64,000 nt of DNA, from contig NZ_PVZS01000005.1 in assembly GCF_003004785.1 (NCBI RefSeq), positions 1 through 64,000 of the forward strand. The letters run 5' to 3'. Origin of the DNA: Alsobacter soli (lineage in GTDB: Bacteria > Pseudomonadota > Alphaproteobacteria > Rhizobiales > Beijerinckiaceae). Under the pieces are notes generated by a model that made no database searches, was not told the DNA's origin, and saw nothing but the letters and a program-made list of their open reading frames with translations. Below are positions 28,067-39,230 of the stretch, piece after piece (the stretch's first letter is position 1; each line of letters begins with the position of its first letter). The position numbers were made by a program, and so were the translations under genes.

Positions 28067-28918
28067 ATGGCTTCAACGCCGCGCTCTTCTCAAGCCGGGA
28101 ATACTCTGCTGAGCGTCGCCCACGCGGGCGGGCAGGGCAAGACGACCGTCGCCCAACTGCTCTATCTCTCTTCAAAGAAACTTGGGCATACGTATGGGCT
28201 CTACGCGGCCGATTTCCAGGATGACTCGGCAAAGTCCAAGCTTGGCAAGATGTATCCAGATCGAGTCACCGAGTTCGGCGTCGGCGCCGCGCTAACGGCC
28301 GCGCGGATCGAAAACAACGCCAACGCGGCGCTTCGTTATTGGGATCGGATCGGAAACCTGTTCCTGTCCGGCAACGCCATCGTGGATCTTGGCGCGAACG
28401 TCATTCAAAGCGTCGTCGATTGGGGTGTGGACCGCCATGTCGCCGAACTCATGGAGAAGCGGCAGGCCCCGAAGGTGGATCTTTTCTGCGTCTGCAAGGC
28501 GCAGAAGCATGCATTCGACGACATCTCCAGCCTCATCGAGGACGTTGCCTCGAAGAAGCCGTTCCGGTTCAACCGGATCTTCGTGGTGCAAAATGAAGTC
28601 GGCGGCTCATTCGAGGGCTCGCAGTTCGATACGCGCCTGAAGGACCAGTTTCGCGAACTCGACCTCGTCTTTCTCACCTTGCCTGCGTGTCAGGCCGAGA
28701 TCTGGCCGGCGATCGAACGCAAGGGCGCATCTCTCGAAGCCGTGTTGGGTGCAGATGAGGAAGAACTGATGGCGATGCTGGACGTGGACCTCTGGACCGC
28801 GTCGTCGGGGCTCGCCGAGGTTAAATCCTGGTTTGAATTCACGTTGAAGAGCTTCAAGGACCTCGACGTGTTCGGCCGTCGCGATGTCCGCTCATCGGCG
28901 GCGGCGAAGGCGTCTTGA
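28067..28918 (+). CDS. orphan ParA/MinD-superfamily (TraL-like) P-loop ATPase
   Basis: 283 residues, no close family recognised. N-terminus LLSVAHAGGQGKTTVAQLLY gives a Walker A of GGQGKTT (21-27). The ParA/MinD signature lysine at the start of the motif (KGGxGKT) is replaced by Ala. VDLGANV (106-112) occupies the switch-II/Walker B place, as in TraL/VirC1-like proteins. The C-terminus is acidic (ADEEELMAMLDVDL) and then aromatic. No signal peptide or membrane segment. No parB, tra or mob gene is nearby. Base composition is visibly less GC-rich than the neighbours, with an AT-rich leader; this, with its isolation between two terminators, suggests acquired DNA. Function unknown. Confidence 0.8.
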   Translation: MASTPRSSQAGNTLLSVAHAGGQGKTTVAQLLYLSSKKLGHTYGLYAADFQDDSAKSKLGKMYPDRVTEFGVGAALTAARIENNANAALRYWDRIGNLFLSGNAIVDLGANVIQSVVDWGVDRHVAELMEKRQAPKVDLFCVCKAQKHAFDDISSLIEDVASKKPFRFNRIFVVQNEVGGSFEGSQFDTRLKDQFRELDLVFLTLPACQAEIWPAIERKGASLEAVLGADEEELMAMLDVDLWTASSGLAEVKSWFEFTLKSFKDLDVFGRRDVRSSAAAKAS

Positions 28919-28981
28919 TCCTGTCCCGATTCGGGGAACGCGACTTTCCGAAGGATCGGCTGCAATCCGCGACCGCAAACG

Positions 28982-29010
28982 AAAAAAGGGCCGCTTGCGC
29001 GGCCCTTTTT
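28982..29010. terminator. bidirectional terminator (orphan ATPase / atpC)
   Basis: AAAAAAGGGCCGC-TTGC-GCGGCCCTTTTT: an 8-bp GC stem flanked by an A-run and a T-run, between convergent genes; it serves both the + strand ATPase and the atp operon. Confidence 0.9.
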
Positions 29011-29024
29011 GGTTGATCGCTGCC

Positions 29025-29438
29025 TCAGTGGGCGGCGGGATGCATCAGCGTCTCGCGCAACGTCACCAGCTGGGCCAGGCGGTCGGCGGCGGCGCGGCGG
29101 CTCTCCTCCGTGCCGGCCTTCTCGAAATCAGCCTCGGCGGCCTTGATCTCGGCGGCGATCACGTCGTCGGTGACTTCCTCCACCGGGATCGCCTGCTCGG
29201 CCAGGATTGTCAGGCCGCGCGGGGAGACCTCGGCGAAGCCGCCGCGGACGAAGAGGCGCTGGGTGTTGTTCTGCGGGCCGGTGACCACGACCACGCCGGG
29301 GCGCAGCGTCGACATCAGCGGGGCATGGTCCTTCAGCACGCCGAAGTCGCCCTCGGTCCCGGGAACGACGACCTGCTCGACCTCAGCCGAGATCAGCAGC
29401 CGCTCGGGCGAGACGAGTTCGAACGGGAACGTGGCCAT
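29025..29438 (-). CDS. atpC: F1F0 ATP synthase epsilon subunit
   Basis: Central-stalk subunit that couples and inhibits F1. 137 residues: N-terminal beta-barrel (FPFELVSPERLLISAEVEQV, then PGTEGDFGVLKDHAPLMSTL) and a C-terminal helical hairpin (about 90-137). Last gene of atpHAGDC. GGAGATTT precedes the ATG at 29438. Confidence 0.95.
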   Translation of the reverse strand: MATFPFELVSPERLLISAEVEQVVVPGTEGDFGVLKDHAPLMSTLRPGVVVVTGPQNNTQRLFVRGGFAEVSPRGLTILAEQAIPVEEVTDDVIAAEIKAAEADFEKAGTEESRRAAADRLAQLVTLRETLMHPAAH

Positions 29439-29546
29439 GGAAATCTCCGACCGGTCCGGGCCTTAGGCCCGCGGGAAGGGGTCTTCTGGTCCGCGCGAGC
29501 GCGGAAAACGAGACCCGGCGGCCGGAGCCGCCGGGGTGCTTGAACC

Positions 29547-30989
<1,443 letters not shown>

Positions 30990-31862
30990 TCAGAGCGCCT
31001 CGGCGCCCGAGATGATTTCGATGAGTTCCTTGGTGATCATCGCCTGACGCGTCCTGTTGTAGGTCAGCGTCTGCTTCTTGATCATCTCGCCCGCGTTGCG
31101 GGTGGCGCTGTCCATGGCGCTCATCTGCGCGCCGTAGAACGAAGCCTGGTTCTCGAGCAGGGCGCGAAGCACCTGCACGGAGATGTTCTGCGGCAGGAGG
31201 GTCGCCAGGATCTGGCTCTCGTCCGGCTCGTATTCGTAGGAGGCGAGCGAACCGCCCTCCGCCTGGGCCGGGATCTCCGCAGGGATGATCTGCTGCGCCG
31301 TCGGGATCTGGGCGATCACCGACTGGAAGCGCGAGAAGAAGATCGTGGCGACGTCGAACTCGCCGGCCTCGAACAGCTGGATGATCTTCTTGCCGATCAT
31401 GTCGGCCGTGTCGAAGCCCAGCACCCGGACCGAGCGCAGCTCGATGAAGTCGATGATCAGGCTGGCGAACTGGCGGCGAAGGACGTCGTAGCCCTTCTTG
31501 CCCACGCACAGGATCTTGACCGTCTTGCCCTGGGCCTGGAGGGCCAGGATGCGTTCGCGCGCCAGGCGCGCGATCGACGAATTGAACGCGCCGGCGAGGC
31601 CGCGCTCGCCGGTGAAGACGACGAGCAGGTGCATGTCGTCCCTGCCGTTGCCGGCCAGCAGCGCCGGAGCGCCGCTGCCCGAGACGCCGCCGGCCACGTT
31701 GGCCAGCACCGCGGACATGCGCTCCGCGAAGGGGCGCGCGGCCTCGGCCGCCGTCTGGGCGCGGCGGAGCTTCGCCGCCGCGACCATCTGCATGGCCTTG
31801 GTGATCTTCTGCGTCGCCTTCACGGAGGCGATGCGATTGCGCAGATCCTTCAGCGAAGCCAT
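30990..31862 (-). CDS. atpG: F1F0 ATP synthase gamma subunit
   Basis: Rotor shaft of F1. 290 residues; the two conserved termini are intact: [20 protein letters not shown] at the start, and [19 protein letters not shown] followed by [19 protein letters not shown] at the end. AGGAAGGG precedes the ATG. Third gene of atpHAGDC. Confidence 0.97.
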   Translation of the reverse strand: MASLKDLRNRIASVKATQKITKAMQMVAAAKLRRAQTAAEAARPFAERMSAVLANVAGGVSGSGAPALLAGNGRDDMHLLVVFTGERGLAGAFNSSIARLARERILALQAQGKTVKILCVGKKGYDVLRRQFASLIIDFIELRSVRVLGFDTADMIGKKIIQLFEAGEFDVATIFFSRFQSVIAQIPTAQQIIPAEIPAQAEGGSLASYEYEPDESQILATLLPQNISVQVLRALLENQASFYGAQMSAMDSATRNAGEMIKKQTLTYNRTRQAMITKELIEIISGAEAL

Positions 31863-31898
31863 TGCCCGCCCTTCCTCGTGTTCAGATCAGCGAAGCGC

Positions 31899-33988
<2,090 letters not shown>

Positions 33989-34245
33989 CGGCCGTCTCTC
34001 ATCTGTCCGGACGCTTCGCGCCACGGACCTGCGCGCGGGGATCGGCGAAGGGTGTCGTGGGCGCCACGTCTGGGGTGGAACGGACCTGCACACTCGGCAA
34101 GCCGCGCATACGCGCAGGCGTGCTCCGACGCCGGTCCGAAAGGCGCGCGTGAACTAGCATGATGTTCCGGGGGGCGCAACCCGACCGGCAGCCCTGCCGT
34201 GCGAGACTTTCGGGGAGGACGCGAGGGTGTTGATAAGGCCCGCCG

Positions 34246-36450
34246 CTAGAGGAAGCTCATCGGGTCCACGTCCACCTGGACGCGGGTGTTTCCGGTCGCC
34301 TTGGGGCCTTCGCGCAACCAGTGGCGGAGCCAATCCTGCATGGGGAATTCGCGGGGCGTCTTCACCAGCATCCGGAAGCGGTGGCGGCCGCGCACAACCG
34401 CGATGGGCGCCTCGGCGGGACCGAGCACCATGACTTCCGGATGGTGCGGGGCGGAGCGGGCCAGGGCCCTGGCGTGGGCCTCGGCGGGCCCGCGCTCGTC
34501 GGCGGAGACGATCACCGCCGCGAGCCGGCCGAAGGGCGGCAGGCCTGCGGCCCGGCGCATGGCGATCTCCTCGGCGTAGAAGCGCTCCACGTCGCCAGAC
34601 AGCAGCGCCTTCAGCACGGGGTGGTCGGGCTGGAACGTCTGCAGAAGCGCGCGGCCGGCGGTGTGGCCGCGGCCGGCGCGGCCGGTCACCTGCTGGAGCA
34701 CCTGGAAGGTGCGCTCTCCGGCGCGCGGGTCGCCGGAGGCGAGGCCGAGATCGGCGTCCACCACGCCGACGAGCGAGAGGCTGGGGAAATTGTGGCCCTT
34801 GGCCACCAGCTGGGTGCCGATGACGATGGGAAACTCGCCGGCGGCGACCGCCTCCAGTTCGCGTCGCAGCCGCTCGGTCCCCCCCGGGAAGTCGGAGGAG
34901 AGCACCAGCGACGGGACGCCCGGGAAAGCTTCCGCGACCTCCTCGGCCAGGCGCTCCACCCCGGGCCCGCAGGCGGCGAGGCAGTCGAGCGCGCCGCAGG
35001 ACGGGCACGCGTCGGGGCGTCTCTCCACATGGCCGCAATGGTGGCAGACAAGCGCTCGGCGGAAGCGGTGCTCCACAAGCCAGGCCGTGCAGTTCGGGCA
35101 CTGGAAGCGGTGCCCGCAGGCGTTGCACAGCGTGAGGGGGGCGTAGCCGCGACGGTTGAGGTAGAGCAGGGTCTGCTCGCCGCGATCGAGGGTCTCGCGG
35201 ACCGCGTTGACCAGCTTCTCGGAGAGCCACTTGCCCCGGGGCGGGCCGTCCCGGCGCATGTCGATCGCCGCGAGGTCCGGAAGGGCTCGGCCGCCGAAGC
35301 GGCCCGGAAGGCGCAGGTGGCGGTAGCGCCCCTGCTCGGCGTTGACCCGGCTTTCGATGGAAGGCGTGGCGGAGGCCAGAATGACGGGCGCGCCCTCGAT
35401 GCGTCCGCGCACCACGGCCATGTCGCGCGCGTGGTAATGGACGCCGTCCTCCTGCTTGTAGGCGTGCTCGTGCTCCTCGTCGACGACGACGAGGCCGAGA
35501 TCCCGGAAGGGCAGGAACAGGGCCGAGCGGGCGCCGGCCACCACCAGGGCCTCGCCCGAAGCCACGGCGGCGTGGGTGCGCTCGCGGCGGCGCCCGGCCA
35601 TGCCGGAGTGCCACTCGGCCGGGCGCACGCCGAAGCGGCCTTCGAAGCGGTCGAGGAACTGCGCCGTGAGGGCGATCTCGGGCAGCATGATGAGCGTCTG
35701 TCGACCGCCGCGGATCGCGTCGGCGACGGCCTCGAAATACACCTCGGTCTTGCCCGAGCCGGTGACGCCCTCCAGGAGGGTCACCGAGAAGGCGCGGGCC
35801 CGCACGGCGTCCCGCAGGACGGCCGCAGCCTCGGCCTGAGAGTCCTCCAGCGCCGTATGGGCGTGGTCGGGATCCGGCCGGGGGGCTATGGGGGACGGGA
35901 GGATGCCGACCGTCTCGAGCGTGCCCTCGTCGACGAGGCCGTCGATCACCGCGAGGCTGACGCCGGCGGCGTCGGCGAGCTCCCGCTTCGGCTTGGGCGC
36001 TCCGTCGCCGGCTGCGGCGAGAACCTTGGCGCGGGCCGGCGTCAGACGCCTGGGCGGCTGACCGACGAGGCGGACGCCGGTGATCATACGCTCGGGCTGG
36101 TCGGATTCCGGGGCGCGCAGCGCCATGCGCAGCACCATGCCGCGGGGGGCGAGCGTGTAGCGGGCTACCCAGTCGACCAGCTTGCGGAGCTTTTCCGACA
36201 AAGGCGGGCATGGCGCCTTGGCGGTCACCTTCTTCAGATTGGACCCGGACGCGCCACGGCGAAGCTCCCAGACGACGCCGACGGTCTCGCGCGGGCCAAA
36301 GGGGATCTGGACGACACTGCCCTCCTCCAGCGCGAGGCCGTCCGGCGCCGCATAGGAATAGGTCTGGTCGAGGGCCACCGGCGTCAGCACCTCGGCGATC
36401 AGCGCGCCGGACGTCTGGTCATCGAGGAGGGGAGCGTCAGCCGTCGCCAT
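34246..36450 (-). CDS. priA: primosomal protein N' (replication restart helicase PriA)
   Basis: 3'-5' helicase that reloads the replisome at stalled forks. 734 residues: N-terminal DNA-binding domain, helicase core with Walker A GVTGSGKTEVY (near 228-238) and DEEHEHAYKQEDG (near 320), and zinc-binding cysteines in the C-terminal half (CNACGHRFQCPNC, CHHCGH, CPSCG; about 440-490). Upstream of atpHAGDC on the same strand, a conserved arrangement in the order, with about 257 bases between them. Confidence 0.96.
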   Translation of the reverse strand: MATADAPLLDDQTSGALIAEVLTPVALDQTYSYAAPDGLALEEGSVVQIPFGPRETVGVVWELRRGASGSNLKKVTAKAPCPPLSEKLRKLVDWVARYTLAPRGMVLRMALRAPESDQPERMITGVRLVGQPPRRLTPARAKVLAAAGDGAPKPKRELADAAGVSLAVIDGLVDEGTLETVGILPSPIAPRPDPDHAHTALEDSQAEAAAVLRDAVRARAFSVTLLEGVTGSGKTEVYFEAVADAIRGGRQTLIMLPEIALTAQFLDRFEGRFGVRPAEWHSGMAGRRRERTHAAVASGEALVVAGARSALFLPFRDLGLVVVDEEHEHAYKQEDGVHYHARDMAVVRGRIEGAPVILASATPSIESRVNAEQGRYRHLRLPGRFGGRALPDLAAIDMRRDGPPRGKWLSEKLVNAVRETLDRGEQTLLYLNRRGYAPLTLCNACGHRFQCPNCTAWLVEHRFRRALVCHHCGHVERRPDACPSCGALDCLAACGPGVERLAEEVAEAFPGVPSLVLSSDFPGGTERLRRELEAVAAGEFPIVIGTQLVAKGHNFPSLSLVGVVDADLGLASGDPRAGERTFQVLQQVTGRAGRGHTAGRALLQTFQPDHPVLKALLSGDVERFYAEEIAMRRAAGLPPFGRLAAVIVSADERGPAEAHARALARSAPHHPEVMVLGPAEAPIAVVRGRHRFRMLVKTPREFPMQDWLRHWLREGPKATGNTRVQVDVDPMSFL

Positions 36451-36504
36451 GGGGGAGGCTTAGCAGAGATTCGGGCCGCATTGGCGTCCCGCTTGCCCGG
36501 AGGC

Positions 36505-36600
36505 CGTCATTGCGCGCCGAAGGCGAAGCGATCCAGGAGGCCCGTGCGAGTCATTGCCCCCTGGATTGCTTCGTCGCCCTTCGGGGTCCTTGCAACGACG
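36505..36600. repeat. long palindromic dispersed repeat (GTCATTGCG...AAGCGATCC type)
   Basis: Left arm CGTCATTGCGCGCCGAAGGC, then GAAGCGATCCAGG; right arm CCTGGATTGCTTCGTCGCC, then CTTCGGGGTCCTTGCAACGACG: inverted complements. Same family as 10592-10689. It occupies most of the gap between priA and the queuosine-precursor transporter gene. Confidence 0.75.
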
Positions 36601-36608
36601 GGCATGTC

Positions 36609-37232
36609 TCACCGCGCCGGCTGCGGGGCCACCTTTTCCATGGGCAGGATCACCGACATCAGGGCGCCGTAGGGCAGCAGGGCCAGCAGGGCGATGACGA
36701 CCTTCACGGCGAAGTCGCTGAGGGCGAGACTCTGCCACAGCGGCAGCGGGTGGTGACCCAGGAAGGGGATCTCGACCGACATCTCCGGGATTCCGGCGAA
36801 GGCGATGGAGAAGAACAACGCCGTGTCCAGCGCCGAGCCGACCAGGCTGCCGACCAGCGGGGCGCGCCACCACGTCTGGCGCCGCAGGCGGTTGAAGACC
36901 GTCACGTCCAGCAGCTGGCCCACCAGGTACGCCGTGCCGGATGCGAGCGCGATGCGCGGCGTGGCGAGCGCGAACGACAGCCCGATGGCGATCACGAAGC
37001 CCACGCCCACGAGCTTGCGGGCGATTCCGACTCCGTAGCGGCGGTTGGTCAGGTCCGTGACGAGGAACGACACCGGATACGTGAAGGCTCCCCAGGTCAG
37101 GTAGTCCTGTAGGCCCCAATAGGGAAAGGGATGCTGCACCAGGATGTTGGACGCCACCACCACCAGCGTCATGGCGGCGACGGGCAGCGCGAGGGAGCGA
37201 ACGTCGGCGTCGAAGGAGGTGGTGAGAGACAT
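36609..37232 (-). CDS. queuosine precursor transporter (VUT family, YhhQ type)
   Basis: Inner-membrane importer for 7-cyano-7-deazaguanine or related queuosine precursors. 207 residues with about six hydrophobic segments; diagnostic blocks are WGAFTYPVSFLVTDLTNRRYG and the SALDTALFFSIAFAG motif. The ATG at 37232 (MSLTTSFDADV) is preferred because GGAGG lies just upstream. Stands alone between the dispersed repeat and the rpmB terminator. Confidence 0.9.
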   Translation of the reverse strand: MSLTTSFDADVRSLALPVAAMTLVVVASNILVQHPFPYWGLQDYLTWGAFTYPVSFLVTDLTNRRYGVGIARKLVGVGFVIAIGLSFALATPRIALASGTAYLVGQLLDVTVFNRLRRQTWWRAPLVGSLVGSALDTALFFSIAFAGIPEMSVEIPFLGHHPLPLWQSLALSDFAVKVVIALLALLPYGALMSVILPMEKVAPQPAR

Positions 37233-37266
37233 GGGGGCCTCCGGGTCCGGGGTGGTCGTCAACGCG

Positions 37267-37292
37267 AAAAGCCTCGCCGCGGGGCGAGGCTT
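37267..37292 (-). terminator. rpmB terminator
   Basis: Reading the minus strand: GAAGCCTCGCC-CCGC-GGCGAGGCTTTT; a stable 9-bp stem with a short T-run, 33 bases after the rpmB stop. Confidence 0.8.
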
Positions 37293-37324
37293 CAGGCGTG
37301 AAGCGAAAAAAGGCTGAGTGGCGC

Positions 37325-37615
37325 TTACTGCGCCACCGCCGCCTTCTTGGCGATCTCGCGCTTCAGCTCGCGGGCGCCCTGGGACAGCTCCTCCTCGGAG
37401 GCCTTGGCCAGGAACGCGTCGAGGCCGCCGCGGTGCTCGACCGAGCGGAGCGCATGCGCCGACACCCGCAGGCGCACGGCGCGCTGCAGCGAGTCCGACT
37501 GCAAAGTCACATGGAACAGGTTGGGCAGGAACCGCCGCTTGGTCTTGCGGTTCGAGTGGCTCACCAGGTGGCCACTCTGCACACCCTTGCCCGTCAACTC
37601 ACACCGACGCGCCAT
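37325..37615 (-). CDS. rpmB: 50S ribosomal protein L28
   Basis: 96 residues, starting [38 protein letters not shown] and the [20 protein letters not shown] block are typical of the longer alphaproteobacterial L28. The ATG at 37615 is preceded by GAAGGACG. It is expressed alone (rpmG is not adjacent), from the promoter at 37733-37761 through a leader of about 110 bases that contains an attenuator-like hairpin. Confidence 0.96.
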   Translation of the reverse strand: MARRCELTGKGVQSGHLVSHSNRKTKRRFLPNLFHVTLQSDSLQRAVRLRVSAHALRSVEHRGGLDAFLAKASEEELSQGARELKREIAKKAAVAQ

Positions 37616-37671
37616 GGTCGATCGTCCTTCGTGTTCTGAGCGTCCGTGGGCCACACGGCGAGCGTCTCGCC

Positions 37672-37698
37672 GAAAAGCAGAAGGCGGCCGAAGCCGCC
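37672..37698 (-). promoter_or_regulatory. UUCG hairpin with U-rich tail in the rpmB leader (possible attenuator)
   Basis: On the rpmB transcript: GGCGGC-UUCG-GCCGCC (37698-37683) followed by UUCUGCUUUUCGG. A UUCG-capped GC stem is exceptionally stable, and the U-rich tail makes it resemble an intrinsic terminator inside the leader, about 60 bases before the start codon. Regulation of L28 synthesis through it is inference. Confidence 0.45.
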
Positions 37699-37732
37699 GC
37701 CGGAACCCACGCAGCAATCAATGGTGGGCTGC

Positions 37733-37761
37733 TCTATAGTGGCGGGCGCCGCCAGCGTCAA
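37733..37761 (-). promoter_or_regulatory. sigma70-type promoter of rpmB
   Basis: Minus strand: TTGACG (37761-37756), 17 bases, TATAGA (37738-37733). Near-consensus elements with ideal spacing, giving a predicted start near 37726 and a leader of about 110 bases. Confidence 0.7.
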
Positions 37762-37904
37762 CCGTCATCGGCGCGCGTGGGGCGCGGTCGCCCACGGCCA
37801 CACGAATCAGGCATGCTATGCGCCACGAATCCGACGCTTTCCCGCGCGAGACAAGCCCGATGGTCCGGATCGGCGCGAGCCGGCTCCCTTTTCGCAAGAA
37901 CGCC

Positions 37905-38786
37905 ATGACTAACCGTCTCACCCTGAGGAAGACCGGCGCCCTGGCCGGGGCTGCGCTGCTCTTTTCCGTCGCGGCTGAGCCGGCGCGCGCCGAATCCCTG
38001 GCGATCACCTACGGGCTGTCCCTGGCCGGCTTGCCGATCGGCACGGCCCAGATGACGGGCTCGGTCACGCGCGAAAGCTACAAGCTGGACGTGCAGGCCA
38101 AGATGACGGGGCTTGCCGGGCTTCTCACCAGCGGGCGCGGCGCGGGCGTCGCGTCCGGCGTCAACGCGGGCGGCAAGCTGCTGCCGTCCGCCTATGCGCT
38201 GTCGTCCGGGGGCGGAAGTCAGGTCTACACCGTGCGCATGGCGCTCAAGAGCGGCGACGTGGCGGCCGTCGACATCCAGCCGCCGCTCGACGCCAAGGTC
38301 GACCGCGTGCCCGTTCTCGAGAGCCACAAAAAGGGCGTCGTCGACCCGGTGAGCGCCCTGTTGTTTCCCGTGGCGGGGCGGGGCCCCCTGATGGAGCCGG
38401 CCGCCTGCGACCGCACCATTCCGGTGTTCGACGGAGCGGGGCGCTTCGACGTGACCCTGAGCTACGCGGCCAGGAAGGACGTGGATGTGCCAGGCTACAA
38501 GGGGCCGGTGCTTGTCTGTTCGGCGCGCTACACGCCGATTTCGGGGCACCGCGTGAGCCGGAAGTCGACGCAGTTCATGGCCGACAACCGGGACATGGAG
38601 GCATGGCTCGCTCCCGTCGAGGGCGCGCATGCGTTGGTGCCGCTGAAGATCGCGGTGCGCACCATGGTGGGCACGACCGTGATCGAGGCCACGAAGGTGA
38701 ACCTCACCAAGACGGCGGACGCCGGCGCGCCCGCGTCGCCGGGCGGGGGCGCGCGGCACGCGTTCGCGGAGCCGGCCCGTCCCTGA
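37905..38786 (+). CDS. DUF3108 domain-containing exported protein
   Basis: 293 residues. A signal peptide is clear (MTNRLTLRKTGALAGAALLF, then SVAAEPARA with cleavage after ARA near residue 29), so the protein is periplasmic. The DUF3108 domain (about 35-255) starts SLAITYGLSLAGLPIGTAQM and includes FDGAGRFDVTLSYA. The molecular function of DUF3108 is unknown; the predicted beta-rich fold suggests an envelope role. The start at 37905 places the signal peptide at the N-terminus; a longer frame upstream does not. Stands alone; divergent from rpmB. Confidence 0.88.
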   Translation: MTNRLTLRKTGALAGAALLFSVAAEPARAESLAITYGLSLAGLPIGTAQMTGSVTRESYKLDVQAKMTGLAGLLTSGRGAGVASGVNAGGKLLPSAYALSSGGGSQVYTVRMALKSGDVAAVDIQPPLDAKVDRVPVLESHKKGVVDPVSALLFPVAGRGPLMEPAACDRTIPVFDGAGRFDVTLSYAARKDVDVPGYKGPVLVCSARYTPISGHRVSRKSTQFMADNRDMEAWLAPVEGAHALVPLKIAVRTMVGTTVIEATKVNLTKTADAGAPASPGGGARHAFAEPARP

Positions 38787-39230
38787 CCGGAACGTGCGGG
38801 AGAGCCTTGGCGCTCCGGCGCCGGCTGGGGAAGGCGCCGGCTTATAGCGACGGCTTTGCGAGGCTGGCCTTCACGCGGGAAAGTTGTTTGAGCCCCGCGT
38901 AAAGATCTTGTTCACCGTGGCGGAGTCGATCTGCCGGGCCGATCCGCTGGCGCTGAGTCCCGGACGCAACGGCTCGACTCCTGTGCGGGCTGCGCAGGAG
39001 ACGCGGCGACTCGCAAGACTTGCGCCGCGGCCGCATAATTACTGGCGAGAACAAAACTAGACTCATCGCGAGTCGCCGATTCGGGCTCGATTCGTTCGGG
39101 ACTCGTTCCCTCGAAATATGTCGCCCGCCTCTGGTTGAGATGCTAAAGGGGCCCGGACGGCTTCTCCTTCCGCGCTCACGGCCGCGTCCATGCTCGCCGG
39201 CCGCCCGACCTTTCCCCATATCCAGGTCCG
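38787..39230. other. intergenic region with GANTC cluster, upstream of the Suv3-like helicase gene
   Basis: 444 bases without a credible gene. It contains an 8-bp hairpin at 38815-38840 (CCGGCGCC / GGCGCCGG, possibly ending the DUF3108 transcript), a second hairpin at 38978-39000 (CTCCTGTGC / GCGCAGGAG), an inverted pair GACTC-ATCGC-GAGTC at 39060-39074, and nine GANTC sites between 38923 and 39104. The helicase promoter presumably lies in or just after this cluster. Confidence 0.75.
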
